Virus record (IMG/VR): IMGVR_UViG_3300027608_000196 | Coordinates: 1 to 20,984 of that record | Length of the DNA stretch: 20,984 bases | Direction: 5' to 3' (one strand) | DNA from: a virus | Shown: positions 1-9,603 of the stretch, piece by piece | Layout: every line of letters begins with the position of its first letter | Position numbering within the stretch: the stretch's first letter is position 1 | Made by a program: the position numbers and the translations under genes | Notes under the pieces: model-generated | What the model was told of the DNA's origin: nothing | The model's input: the letters and a program-made list of their open reading frames with translations, nothing else | Database searches by the model: none

Positions 1-101
1 GTGGTGGAGGTGGTGGTGGTGGTTGTTGCGCTTTCGGTTTTACTTCGGGTGCAGGAGGAGCAGGAGCCAATGGTGCTATTGTAATTACAACATACTTTTA
101 A
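1..101 (+). CDS. Glycine-rich tail protein, C-terminal end (partial)
   Basis: The window opens inside a reading frame whose codons start at base 3 and which stops at TAA 99-101. The visible 32 residues begin with a run of seven glycines, then two cysteines, and end in GANGAIVITTYF. A glycine-rich stretch followed by a short Ile/Val-rich beta strand ending in an aromatic residue is a familiar C-terminus of phage tail fibre or adhesin proteins. The protein probably lies on the virion surface. The next gene starts four bases after the stop. Its length and N-terminal domains cannot be seen. Confidence 0.7.
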   Translation, partial: GGGGGGGCCAFGFTSGAGGAGANGAIVITTYF

Positions 102-104
102 TTT

Positions 105-269
105 ATGAACGGATACGCTTTACTCGACGAAGAAGGTGGTTGGCTAGTAAATACCATTGTCTGGAATGGAAATCTTGAAGACTGGCAACCTCCAGTTGGA
201 ACAATTGCAAAACCAATAGAAGAGGTAGATATTTCGCAGCTTCCAGAAAGACCAGAAGATGCCATTTAA
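105..269 (+). CDS. Small tail-fibre-associated protein (54 aa)
   Basis: This 54-residue protein begins MNGYALLDEEGGWLVNTIVWNG and continues with a WQPPVGTIA segment. The pattern 'YALID...V.N.IVWDG...WQPP.G..A' recurs in small phage proteins encoded next to tail fibres, so a tail-associated or fibre-assembly role is likely, although the biochemical role is unknown to me. ATG 105 is the only reasonable start. It lies four bases after the previous stop in an A/T-rich leader with no Shine-Dalgarno sequence. The 3' end overlaps the start of the next gene by 11 bases, which suggests co-translation. Confidence 0.65.
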   Translation: MNGYALLDEEGGWLVNTIVWNGNLEDWQPPVGTIAKPIEEVDISQLPERPEDAI

Positions 270-2502
270 TCTTAATCCATTTACGGGGAAACTTGATTTC
301 TTTAAAAGTTCTACAACTTCTGTAATCAATGAAACTGTAAATGACCTTCCAACAAGCCTCCCAGATGGGACTACCGCATATAGCCCGAATGCAACAGGAT
401 TTGGCAAACAGGGGAATAATAGCCAATCTATAGTTTACCCAAAAGATAACACTTGGTATCGTGCAGATACAAACAATGAAGTTGTTCCAGATGTTAATTC
501 CATTTGGAATGTAGGTTCAAGGTACAATAACTACGATCCAAATGCTGGTGCTTTTAATGAGACTATTATTAATGCAACAACGCTGAATGGAGTTCTTACG
601 CAAAACTCATTCATTGATATGCCAATCGACGGGGAGTTGATTCGTGTTTATGTTAAATACCAAGTAAAAGTTTCTCTTCGTGGACAAGGCAATCTTCCAT
701 GTTTTATTTTCACAAATGGATGGTGGGCAGGAGTAGCTGACTACACTAATTACGCAAATCTTGGTTATGCTGTAATTCAGTACGATTGGCGCGGAACTGC
801 TGGAGGAACAATCCCTGCATATCCCGCAAATCTAATGACAGTTTATCCATCTGCATTGAGCAGATTGAATCAATACGTTAATCCTAATTCTAACTATGCA
901 AGTCAAGTATCTGTTGCGACTATCACTGATGTTCGCGCCCAAGATATGTATTATTGGTCAGCAATTCCTCGCAGAGTATTAGCGTTTGTTAAGACTCTTA
1001 CCGCTGATATTGATGTAACTAAAATCGGATTTTGGGGAAATTCTTGGGGTGGAAATATTGCTTGGGGTATGGCAATCGAGCCAGACATTAAAGCCGTTAT
1101 TTCGACTTTTGGGAATGGTTGGATTCACTACTGGAAGACATTCAATGTTCTGCCATACGCTTTGCCATATGTAGAACCAACATTTGTTGAGGGAAATAAT
1201 TATTATATTTCCACGCTTGAATCACAGGCATATGCTCCATACGCAACAGCACCTGTTCTCTGGCTAACGGCAACAAATGATTTTCATGGGAACTTTGATC
1301 GAGGATTCCATAACTTTGAGGTATGCCCAATAACGGGAAGCTATGCATTTATCCCAAATGCAAATCACATTATTACAGGCATAGAGCAAGACGTTCAATT
1401 ATGGTTTGACCATAAACTCAAAGGCACAATTGCCACTTGGCCTAGCAATCCAAACACGATTCCTAGCCTAGTCACTTCTGGGGCAAATACTGGATACCCA
1501 ATGGTAACAGTTGCTCCGTCCGACACAGCAAATATTTCAGCGATTCAAATCTATTATGCTCTTGAAACTGCTGATTGGCAGAATAGAACATGGCTTACAG
1601 CAACAACTGTAAACAATGGTGATGGCACATGGAGTGCAGAAACTCCTTGCTTTAACATTGATGGATATGTCTTTGCTTACGCACAGATCACATACACCAA
1701 CACGATTGTTGTTTGCTCTAAACAAGCTGCATTTATTCCGTCTTCCCTTGGTAATGCAGTTGCGGCTCCTAATAATTACTGGAGTCCAACAAACGCAACT
1801 GCAACGATCAATTTATGGTTGGATGGAGCGGATAACAATACTTTGACACTAAACGGGCCGCTAGTAACTGAATGGAGAGATAAATCGAGCATAGCAAACC
1901 ATGCTATTCCTAACTCTGGTGAAGAACCAGTCTTTACAACAGTAAATGGAATGAATGCAATTCGTTTTACTGGGCTTAAACGTCTATTCTCAACGAACCA
2001 AGTAACAACGAGAGATTACAGAAATGTGTTCATCGTTGCCCAATACGAGGGTGGAACAGTATTTTACAATGGAGCATATTCATTCATGCCTTTGTTTGGT
2101 GGAGCGATTGATGGGGGCAGCGCAAACGGAAACTGTTTCTTTGGAAATAGCTTAACCCAATCGTTTGCTAATAACACATTTTTAGGTGGGCCATTCTTCT
2201 TGAACGCAACCCAAATATCCGCAGACGGAACGAATCGGGTTGTCCTTCCTCAACTCAATACCTCAATGGGATTCATTTCAGCTAACTCAGCATCAGCAGT
2301 TACTGTTGCAGGATACGGAATCGGAACTCTGCGACAAAACATTAGCCCGTGGGATGGAGTTGTATGCGAAATTGTATCTTATAGCTCAACTCTAACCTTG
2401 ACTGACAGACAAAAAATGGAAGGGTATATCGCATGGAAGTGGAATTTAGTTTCCTTGCTTCCAGCAGGACACCCTTATAAAACAACAAGACCAACTGTAT
2501 GA
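259..2502 (+). CDS. Tail protein with alpha/beta-hydrolase and LamG-like domains (747 aa)
   Basis: Residues 1-15 (MPFNLNPFTGKLDFF) match the NPFTGKLD opening seen on many phage tail proteins and probably anchor it to the virion. Residues about 120-390 look like an alpha/beta-hydrolase of the CocE/S15 (Xaa-Pro peptidase/esterase) type: a GYAVIQYDWRGTAGG strand-turn at 169-183, a nucleophile elbow GNSWGG with Ser262, a likely acid Asp341 (LTATNDFHG) and a likely base His370 (NANHIITG), followed by WFDHKLKG. Residues about 515-747 resemble a LamG-like jellyroll: LWLDGADNNTLTLNG near 519, and near the end DRQKMEGYIAWKW and LPAGHPYK. It is therefore probably a virion-borne esterase or peptidase acting on surface polymers; the substrate cannot be told. 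The stop overlaps the next start (ATGA). Confidence 0.8.
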   Translation: MPFNLNPFTGKLDFFKSSTTSVINETVNDLPTSLPDGTTAYSPNATGFGKQGNNSQSIVYPKDNTWYRADTNNEVVPDVNSIWNVGSRYNNYDPNAGAFNETIINATTLNGVLTQNSFIDMPIDGELIRVYVKYQVKVSLRGQGNLPCFIFTNGWWAGVADYTNYANLGYAVIQYDWRGTAGGTIPAYPANLMTVYPSALSRLNQYVNPNSNYASQVSVATITDVRAQDMYYWSAIPRRVLAFVKTLTADIDVTKIGFWGNSWGGNIAWGMAIEPDIKAVISTFGNGWIHYWKTFNVLPYALPYVEPTFVEGNNYYISTLESQAYAPYATAPVLWLTATNDFHGNFDRGFHNFEVCPITGSYAFIPNANHIITGIEQDVQLWFDHKLKGTIATWPSNPNTIPSLVTSGANTGYPMVTVAPSDTANISAIQIYYALETADWQNRTWLTATTVNNGDGTWSAETPCFNIDGYVFAYAQITYTNTIVVCSKQAAFIPSSLGNAVAAPNNYWSPTNATATINLWLDGADNNTLTLNGPLVTEWRDKSSIANHAIPNSGEEPVFTTVNGMNAIRFTGLKRLFSTNQVTTRDYRNVFIVAQYEGGTVFYNGAYSFMPLFGGAIDGGSANGNCFFGNSLTQSFANNTFLGGPFFLNATQISADGTNRVVLPQLNTSMGFISANSASAVTVAGYGIGTLRQNISPWDGVVCEIVSYSSTLTLTDRQKMEGYIAWKWNLVSLLPAGHPYKTTRPTV

Positions 2503-2675
2503 ACGACAACGCCACCAGCCACGGAGTAATGGGTACGATCATATCGACCACAGGATTTATAGTAAGTATGTTACCAGAAATAGAAGCGTCAATTAGAATC
2601 GGGGGCGGAATCATCAGTATTATTGCTGGTGTCCTAACGTGCATCTACATGACCAAACAAATAATTAAAAAATGA
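2499..2675 (+). CDS. Holin-like two-TM membrane protein (58 aa)
   Basis: The ATG lies inside the stop of the hydrolase gene (ATGA), so translation is probably coupled. The 58 residues have a polar N-terminus (MNDNATSHG), one hydrophobic segment at about 11-25 (GTIISTTGFIVSML), a short acidic turn (PEIEAS), a second hydrophobic segment at about 34-50 (GGGIISIIAGVLTCIYM) and a Lys-rich tail (KQIIKK). This is the topology of small class II holins, which form membrane lesions that release or activate the endolysin. It is the first of four overlapping genes ending in the endolysin. A second holin-like gene lies two genes downstream, so one may act as antiholin or pinholin. The call rests on topology and context. 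Confidence 0.6.
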   Translation: MNDNATSHGVMGTIISTTGFIVSMLPEIEASIRIGGGIISIIAGVLTCIYMTKQIIKK

Positions 2676-2836
2676 AACCAAAAAAAATAGTAATAGTAAT
2701 GATAGTTATATCATTTATCTTTTTGGGCATGGCATTCTTAACGGGATGTGCTGGGGTTCAACCAAACGTATGCCTCGAAACAAAATACGGAAAGTTCTGT
2801 TACGAACTTCCAGAAATTAAAGGACTTAAAAAATGA
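2672..2836 (+). CDS. Small lipoprotein in the lysis cassette (54 aa)
   Basis: The protein begins with a basic end (MKPKK), a hydrophobic stretch at 6-25 and the lipobox LTGC with Cys26, a clear lipoprotein signal for signal peptidase II. The mature part is only 29 residues (Cys26-Lys54) with two more cysteines (Cys34, Cys43) and the pattern VCLETKYGKFCYELPE. Start and stop overlap both neighbours as ATGA. In lysis cassettes of phages of Gram-negative hosts, short lipoproteins can be outer spanins such as Rz1. This one lacks the proline richness of classical Rz1, and I see no inner-spanin partner. It may instead be an outer-membrane or superinfection-related lipoprotein. Confidence 0.6.
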   Translation: MKPKKIVIVMIVISFIFLGMAFLTGCAGVQPNVCLETKYGKFCYELPEIKGLKK

Positions 2837-3006
2837 AAAACCTACTAACTACACTACTCGAAAAACTGAGTGAGAACTCCACATGGCGCGGACTGATCCT
2901 AATTGCTATTGCAGTTGGGGTTAAAATTGAGCCAGAACTCCAAGAGTCTATCATCGTCGCAGGACTAGGACTTGTTGGATTAATTAATGTAGTTCGTAAA
3001 GGCTAA
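2833..3006 (+). CDS. Holin-like protein (57 aa)
   Basis: The 57-residue product has a polar helix (MKNLLTTLLEKLSENSTWRG), a hydrophobic segment at about 21-32 (LILIAIAVGVKI), a PELQES turn and a second hydrophobic segment at about 40-54 (IIVAGLGLVGLINVV), ending RKG. The pattern 'STWRGL...G......E.I...GL.LVGLI.V.RK' is one I know from small phage holin-like proteins encoded next to endolysins. It overlaps the lipoprotein gene (ATGA) and the endolysin gene (TAATG), so it is the immediate coupled partner of the endolysin and the stronger holin candidate of the two. Confidence 0.65.
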   Translation: MKNLLTTLLEKLSENSTWRGLILIAIAVGVKIEPELQESIIVAGLGLVGLINVVRKG

Positions 3007-3548
3007 TGGTTCCAAACTCCCGACCGCAGCAAGCAAAGGAGAAGACGCTCTCGATGGTAATTAAATCGGGAATCGTTGATCGTGTTGCTTTGGTTGGTAT
3101 TAGAGGCTATTATCGTGATACTATGGGAGAGAAAGGGAAGAACGATAGGGGTATCTACGATGATGCGATTATACTTTTATCTCCTTCTGTTCATGCTACT
3201 TTCAATGCGAATACTGATCCGTCAGTTCATAAGAAGGGTATCGCGGTTCTCAAAACGGGCATTCATAGGTTCCGTAAGGGGAATCATGGCATTAGTAAAC
3301 CCGGAGGCGGCTACCCTGCGCTTCGACCTTCTAACCCAAAAGAAGAACTGCCAGTCACGCGGGATGGGATTGGGGATGATATGGGAATCGCTATTAACAT
3401 ACATCGGGGAGGATACAACACCACATCGTCGTTGGGTTGCCAAACGATCTACCCGCCGCAATGGGACGGATTCATCAATTTAGTCTACTCAGAAATGACT
3501 AGATACAACCAAAAGACAATTCCCTATCTATTAGTGGAAACGACTTGA
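3006..3548 (+). CDS. Endolysin with L,D-transpeptidase-like motif (180 aa)
   Basis: The protein contains GIRGYYRDTMG (31-41), NDRGIYDDAI (46-55), a TFNANTDPS segment (65-73) and INIHRG-x6-SLGCQTIYP with His133 and Cys145. The His...SxGC arrangement resembles the catalytic motif of YkuD-type L,D-transpeptidases, and this set of motifs is shared by a group of phage endolysin-like proteins. It probably cuts or remodels peptidoglycan after holin action. There is no signal peptide, so it needs the holin for export. ATG 3006 overlaps the holin stop (TAATG). An internal start at Met17 (base 3054) would give a slightly shorter product starting nearer the conserved part. The exact bond cleaved cannot be told. 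Confidence 0.72.
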   Translation: MVPNSRPQQAKEKTLSMVIKSGIVDRVALVGIRGYYRDTMGEKGKNDRGIYDDAIILLSPSVHATFNANTDPSVHKKGIAVLKTGIHRFRKGNHGISKPGGGYPALRPSNPKEELPVTRDGIGDDMGIAINIHRGGYNTTSSLGCQTIYPPQWDGFINLVYSEMTRYNQKTIPYLLVETT

Positions 3549-3579
3549 CTGAAGCTAAATTATCGTTAACGATAAAATT
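3543..3579 (+). promoter_or_regulatory. ACTTGACT-N10-palindrome element before the collagen-like fibre gene
   Basis: The short gap before the fibre gene holds ACTTGACT (3543-3550; TTGACT resembles a -35 box), 10 bases, then the perfect 16-base palindrome TTATCGTTAACGATAA (3560-3575), then AATT and the ATG. An equivalent arrangement with the same 10-base spacing to TATCG lies at 5444-5483. If TTGACT is a -35 box, the palindrome would cover the spacer and -10 region and act as an operator. No good -10 hexamer is visible at 16-18 bases, so the promoter part is uncertain. Confidence 0.55.
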
Positions 3580-5439
<1,860 letters not shown>

Positions 5440-5443
5440 AAAC

Positions 5444-5483
5444 ACTTGACTTAACCCAAACTATCGTTAACGATAAATATATT
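5444..5483 (+). promoter_or_regulatory. ACTTGACT-N10-palindrome element before the short fibre gene
   Basis: The 44-base gap holds ACTTGACT (5444-5451), 10 bases, then TATCGTTAACGATA (5462-5475), a 15/16 match to the 16-base palindrome at 3560, then a run of A/T ending in ATTATG. ACTTGACT, its spacing and the palindrome match the element before the previous gene, while the sequence between them differs. This argues that both parts are functional. A promoter with an overlapping operator is the simplest reading. Confidence 0.55.
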
Positions 5484-6020
5484 ATGAGTTGCGGAAATTC
5501 CAGAAGTTCAAAATGCAATCCGTGTGGCCCAAGTGAGTCCGCAGTAAATGCTATTGCTGATCGCGCAGCTTACTATGCTAGATTAGCTAAGATACTTGAA
5601 GAGCAAGCTCAAGCTATTCTTGATGAAATTGAAGCACTACAAACATCGTTTGGTGGGTTAAGATGGTCTTATGTTGGAGATGGGGTAGATGTTACATTTG
5701 ATATTACTGGCGCAATCACAACAAATCCAAACGCATACCTTGTCGCAATAGATGGAGTTATACAAGACCCCAATAATTATACAATCGCAAGCGGCACACC
5801 ATATGTATTAACAATGTCTTCTCCAGTTCCAGCAGGATCAATTCTTGTGATAGTATCATTATATGGTTTTGCAGAAATCTACAATGGAATAGGAAGTCCA
5901 GAAGGAGTTGTAGTTGCTCAATTGGGCAGTCTATACACAAATAAATCTGGAGGAGCCGGGCAAACTCTGTGGGTCAAAGAATCTGGTGGAGCAACATTTA
6001 ATGGATGGACAGCAAAATAA
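5484..6020 (+). CDS. Short tail fibre protein (178 aa)
   Basis: The N-terminus has cysteines at 3, 11 and 14 (MSCGNS...CNPCGPSES). Residues 18-53 form a likely coiled coil for trimerisation. Residues about 60-128 (YVGDGVDVTFDIT...IDGVIQDPNNYTI...VPAGSILVIVSLYG) are related to the C-terminal domain of the collagen-like fibre just upstream. The end (GSPEGVVVAQLGSLYTNKSGGAGQTLWVKESG...GW) is a C-terminal module common on phage tail fibres and spikes. It is probably a virion attachment or adaptor fibre. It starts eight bases after the palindrome, has no Shine-Dalgarno sequence, and ends six bases before the tailspike start. Confidence 0.78.
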   Translation: MSCGNSRSSKCNPCGPSESAVNAIADRAAYYARLAKILEEQAQAILDEIEALQTSFGGLRWSYVGDGVDVTFDITGAITTNPNAYLVAIDGVIQDPNNYTIASGTPYVLTMSSPVPAGSILVIVSLYGFAEIYNGIGSPEGVVVAQLGSLYTNKSGGAGQTLWVKESGGATFNGWTAK

Positions 6021-6026
6021 AATATT

Positions 6027-8585
6027 ATGGCACTAACTAAAGCAACACAAAACGTCCTAGAAGGGATCGTATCGACTGGATCAACTGGAGTATCCGCAGG
6101 ATCATTCGTTGTAGCACAGCAATACAAGATCACTGCTCTTGGAACAACCACACAAACGCAATGGAACACAATTGCTGGAACCACGGGACAAACTTATGTC
6201 GTAGGGTCTTTGTTCACGGCAACAACCACTGGATCAGGTTCTGGAACTGGGGCAGCAGCAGTAGCAAGGACATTGGCTAATAGGTTTGCTGATGTGGTGA
6301 ACGTATTAGATTTCGGTGCTGATCCTACTGGAGTAGTTGATTCTGCAACATTTATTCAAAATGCAATAAATTACGCAAATTCATCTACGACTAAAAAATT
6401 CGTATACATCCCTTCTGGTAAATATAAAATTTCAAGCCAACTTCAAACTTATAGTAATGTTACGATAAGCGGTGATATTAATGGGTCTACAATTTTTGAT
6501 TACTCAACTCAAACAACTGGTGATTTCATATACACAGTTCCAACAGTTGGATCACCAATAGCAATATCTTCTAATATTGGAAGATATGATACGAGCGTTT
6601 CAACAGCATCACCGCATGGCGCATCTGTCGGAGACAAGTATGCGTTGTTGTCGCAAAGAAATGCTTTGACTCCTGATGGTGGTGATTGGCAATTGGGTAT
6701 TGGAACTGGGTCACTAAAAGCATCGTATTATAGTGAAATTCTTAATGTTCAAACAGTAAATGATTCTGATACATTTGAATTTTATCCACCGCTTATATTT
6801 CCAGATTACAATACAAGTAACTCAGCGGAAACTCCAAATACAACAAAAGTATGTAATATACCAACTGTTGCATCTGGGAATTATGCTTTTACAATTACGC
6901 TTGCATCTGGAGATACTACTGGATTGGTAGAACAAATGACTGTGACTGGAACTGGAATTCCATCAAGTTATGTTGTTAGGATTTCTGCAATTATAAATTC
7001 TACACAAATCAGGATGTATTCTTCATCTGATGCTGGATTTACTCTTACGAGCGGAACAACACTTACTTTTACAATCAACAGTAGAGCGAATGCAGATATT
7101 AGAAAGATAAATTTTGTTGATGATGTAAGGATTCAAGACATTAATTTTATTTCTGGAACAGGATCAAACAAAATAAATCTGTATGGAGTAAATAATGGAT
7201 TGGTTAAAAATTGTCACTTTTCATTAAATGCTATTGGAGAAGCAGTAAATTATTTAAATTGTTACAATACTAAATCTGTTGGATGTTCTGTTTTTTACAC
7301 GGCAGGAATTGCAAATTCATTTACTTACAATCCACTTTCAAATATCTCAAGTTGGAATTGTGGATATGAAGATTGCAAAATTGAAAATGGTTATCAAGGA
7401 TTTGATGTAACATATTCTGACGGATTTTTTGGATCAAGTGTATTTTCACCATGTCTTTTTGCATATGTAGATAGGTGTATTGTTATAAATTGTGCAAATG
7501 GAATGACATCACACTCAGGATCATATGGTGTAAAAGTTACAAATAATCAATTTTTATATTGCGGCACCGGAGTGTTTTTAAGATCGCCAAATTCAATTTG
7601 CACGAATAATGTAATTACTGGTGACAGTTCAACTCAAGGATCTGGTATTTTATTATTTAATTATTGTTATAATACATTAGTATCTAATAATTTAATTGAA
7701 GCATTCCAAGAAGGAATTTACATATCTCCTTCAGTTGCTCTACTCGGATTTGCTATTAAAAATGTAAGAGCAAATGTATCGAATAATGTTATAAAAAGAA
7801 CACTTATGGGGATTCGCATTGAGGGTTCAGATTATTACCATAAAACCGCAGATTTGATGAATGTTATCATTAATAACAATACGATTACAGATTCAGATAA
7901 ACATATTGTTTGTGAAGAGTATTCAAATGGAATATCAATTGTTGGAAATAATTTAGTAGGCCCAACTACAGGTGGAACTGGGCCATCTATAAGTATTGCA
8001 AATGATTGCTTTTCAGTAAATGTAAGAGACAATATGTTTTCAGATATTGGAACTGGAAATCCAATAAGCGTTGGAACATTAACAGATACTACAGTATATC
8101 CACCATCTAATTACAAATATAAAACCAACATGGTTTTTTGGAGTGGAAACAAATTCTTTGGAGACACAGTTGGAGCGCAACAAATATTTGCAACATCGTA
8201 TGATCCTAATGTAGATAACAAATATGTTGATTCTGGAACATATACACCATCGCTTGCTCTATCAACAAATGTTACTACAGTTGTATTTTCTTTGTGCAAT
8301 TTTTCTATAAAAGATAGGATTGCAACTCTTTCTGGAAGAGTTACAATTACTCCAACAGCAAACGGAGTCGCAACTGTTAGATTTGCTCCACCAATTCCAT
8401 CAAATTTAAACGCACTTCTTACAAATGCGTCTTCTTCTGGAACAGCGGCTTCAACAAGTAATAGCACTCAAACAATTGGAACAATATCATATGATGGAAC
8501 AAATAATGTAATTTCTCTTGGGTTTATTGCAACAAATACATTGGCAAATGAATTTAGATATATTTTTCAATATCCAATTTGGTAA
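6027..8585 (+). CDS. Beta-helix tailspike, pectate-lyase-like (852 aa)
   Basis: Residues 1-80 hold a tail N-terminal module (FVVAQQYKITALGTTTQTQW...VGSLFTATTTGSGSGTG). Residues 88-115 (FADVVNVLDFGADPTGVVDSA...IQNAI) are the typical entry of pectate-lyase-3/glycosyl-hydrolase-28-like right-handed beta-helix domains on phage spikes. The next 500 or so residues carry many short Asn-rich turns (VSNNLI, VSNNVI, INNNTITD), as expected of beta-helix rungs. The last ~110 residues (YTPSLALSTNVTTVVF...DRIATLSGRVTITP) form a separate beta-rich cap. It probably binds and cleaves capsular or exopolysaccharide; substrate and chemistry (lyase or hydrolase) are unknown. The gene is clearly more A/T-rich than the hub gene downstream. 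Start context is AATATTATG. Confidence 0.82.
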   Translation: MALTKATQNVLEGIVSTGSTGVSAGSFVVAQQYKITALGTTTQTQWNTIAGTTGQTYVVGSLFTATTTGSGSGTGAAAVARTLANRFADVVNVLDFGADPTGVVDSATFIQNAINYANSSTTKKFVYIPSGKYKISSQLQTYSNVTISGDINGSTIFDYSTQTTGDFIYTVPTVGSPIAISSNIGRYDTSVSTASPHGASVGDKYALLSQRNALTPDGGDWQLGIGTGSLKASYYSEILNVQTVNDSDTFEFYPPLIFPDYNTSNSAETPNTTKVCNIPTVASGNYAFTITLASGDTTGLVEQMTVTGTGIPSSYVVRISAIINSTQIRMYSSSDAGFTLTSGTTLTFTINSRANADIRKINFVDDVRIQDINFISGTGSNKINLYGVNNGLVKNCHFSLNAIGEAVNYLNCYNTKSVGCSVFYTAGIANSFTYNPLSNISSWNCGYEDCKIENGYQGFDVTYSDGFFGSSVFSPCLFAYVDRCIVINCANGMTSHSGSYGVKVTNNQFLYCGTGVFLRSPNSICTNNVITGDSSTQGSGILLFNYCYNTLVSNNLIEAFQEGIYISPSVALLGFAIKNVRANVSNNVIKRTLMGIRIEGSDYYHKTADLMNVIINNNTITDSDKHIVCEEYSNGISIVGNNLVGPTTGGTGPSISIANDCFSVNVRDNMFSDIGTGNPISVGTLTDTTVYPPSNYKYKTNMVFWSGNKFFGDTVGAQQIFATSYDPNVDNKYVDSGTYTPSLALSTNVTTVVFSLCNFSIKDRIATLSGRVTITPTANGVATVRFAPPIPSNLNALLTNASSSGTAASTSNSTQTIGTISYDGTNNVISLGFIATNTLANEFRYIFQYPIW

Positions 8586-8594
8586 TATAATATT

Positions 8595-8795
8595 ATGGAA
8601 AATAATGAAGTAACATGGAATTTAATTGAAAATACAATTTCAATTATGACAAATGACGGAACAATTAAAGAATATACTCAAAATGAGTCTTCTGAATATG
8701 TAAAGGATACTGGAAGGGCTGAAGATATAAAAGTTTTAAACTGGCCATCCGACTTCCCAAGCAAACACGATAAGCCAGAAGATTACCAAAACTAA
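8595..8795 (+). CDS. Small acidic hypothetical protein (66 aa)
   Basis: A 66-residue acidic protein (MENNEVTWNLIENTISIMTNDG...WPSDFPSKHDKPEDYQN) that I cannot assign to a family. It starts nine bases after the tailspike stop with the same ATAATATTATG context and has the same A/T-rich composition, so it probably belongs with the spike, for example as a chaperone or accessory protein. That role is inferred from position only. No membrane segment, signal peptide or cysteine is visible. Confidence 0.6.
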   Translation: MENNEVTWNLIENTISIMTNDGTIKEYTQNESSEYVKDTGRAEDIKVLNWPSDFPSKHDKPEDYQN

Positions 8796-8850
8796 AAAAC
8801 TACCTTAACATTTCTCCTATCCTAATCTGCCTTACACTCAAATAACCCAC

Positions 8851-9597
8851 ATGGATGAAGTGAAATTATTAGAGTTTATGAAAATAAACTATGCGACAAG
8901 AAAAGATATGTCGCAGTCCGTTAAATTATTTCAAGAAATCGGTTATAATGTAATAAAGTATTTTGATATTGATGGAGCGCAAGGTTATCTAACTAAGAAA
9001 GATGATGATATTGTGCTGTCTTTTAGAGGCACACAAGTATCATTTACTGGCATAAATAAAACGGAAAAGTCAGATATTTTAGCTGATTTAAATGTCAGTA
9101 AAGAAAAAGAAAGCGGTGGCAAGGTTCATACTGGATTTCAAAAAGAAGCAAATAAATTATGGGAAGCGGTAGCTGTTGAAATCGCTCAACATATTTCTGG
9201 AAACAAATTGTTTATAACTGGTCATAGTTTGGGAGCGGGAATCGCTACAATTGTTGCATCTAGGCTGCAAGATAAAGTCGATACTCTTATTACATTCGGT
9301 TCGCCCAGAGTAGGGGATGGTGATTTTGTAAAGCATTTAAAAGTCAAACACCTTAGAGTTCAAAACACAAATGACTATGCTTGTTTTCTACCGCCACTAT
9401 GGATGGGGTTTAGGCATCATGGCACAAATCTGTACATTGACCGTATTGGTAATGTGCAAGAAATCGGTTTAATTAAAAAATCGAAAGATATGGTACTATC
9501 ATTAGTCAAAGATTTCAAGAATGGTAATTATATTTCTGCATTTGTTGATCATAAGCCGATTAACTATATTAATAAACTAACCTTTTTAAATAATTGA
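8851..9597 (+). CDS. Class 3 (alpha/beta-hydrolase) lipase (248 aa)
   Basis: The protein shows the class 3 lipase pattern: VLSFRGTQ (55-62), VHTGFQKEA (92-100), the nucleophile elbow ITGHSLGAG with Ser126, TFGSPRVGD (148-156), NTNDYACFLPP with the likely acid Asp175, and FVDHKPINYI with the likely base His234. A full catalytic triad is therefore present. It would hydrolyse acyl esters of lipids. It has no signal peptide or obvious tail-anchoring domain, so it may act inside the cell, at lysis, or be packaged in the virion. It sits between the tailspike and a fibre gene on the same strand. The 55-base leader shows no Shine-Dalgarno sequence and no clear promoter. Confidence 0.85.
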   Translation: MDEVKLLEFMKINYATRKDMSQSVKLFQEIGYNVIKYFDIDGAQGYLTKKDDDIVLSFRGTQVSFTGINKTEKSDILADLNVSKEKESGGKVHTGFQKEANKLWEAVAVEIAQHISGNKLFITGHSLGAGIATIVASRLQDKVDTLITFGSPRVGDGDFVKHLKVKHLRVQNTNDYACFLPPLWMGFRHHGTNLYIDRIGNVQEIGLIKKSKDMVLSLVKDFKNGNYISAFVDHKPINYINKLTFLNN

Positions 9598-9603
9598 TTG
9601 CAG

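Noticed and set aside
440-460. Inverted repeat GTATC-GTGCA-GATAC
   Set aside because: It has only five-base arms, a single occurrence and lies inside coding sequence; it is expected by chance.
3076-3483. Alternative 135-residue frame inside the endolysin gene
   Set aside because: It has no recognisable motif, while the main frame carries the conserved IHRG and SLGC motifs.
5440-5483. Rho-independent terminator after the collagen-like gene
   Set aside because: The palindrome could form a short stem, but it is A/T-rich, has no following U tract, and matches copies at other gene starts, so a regulatory site is the better reading.
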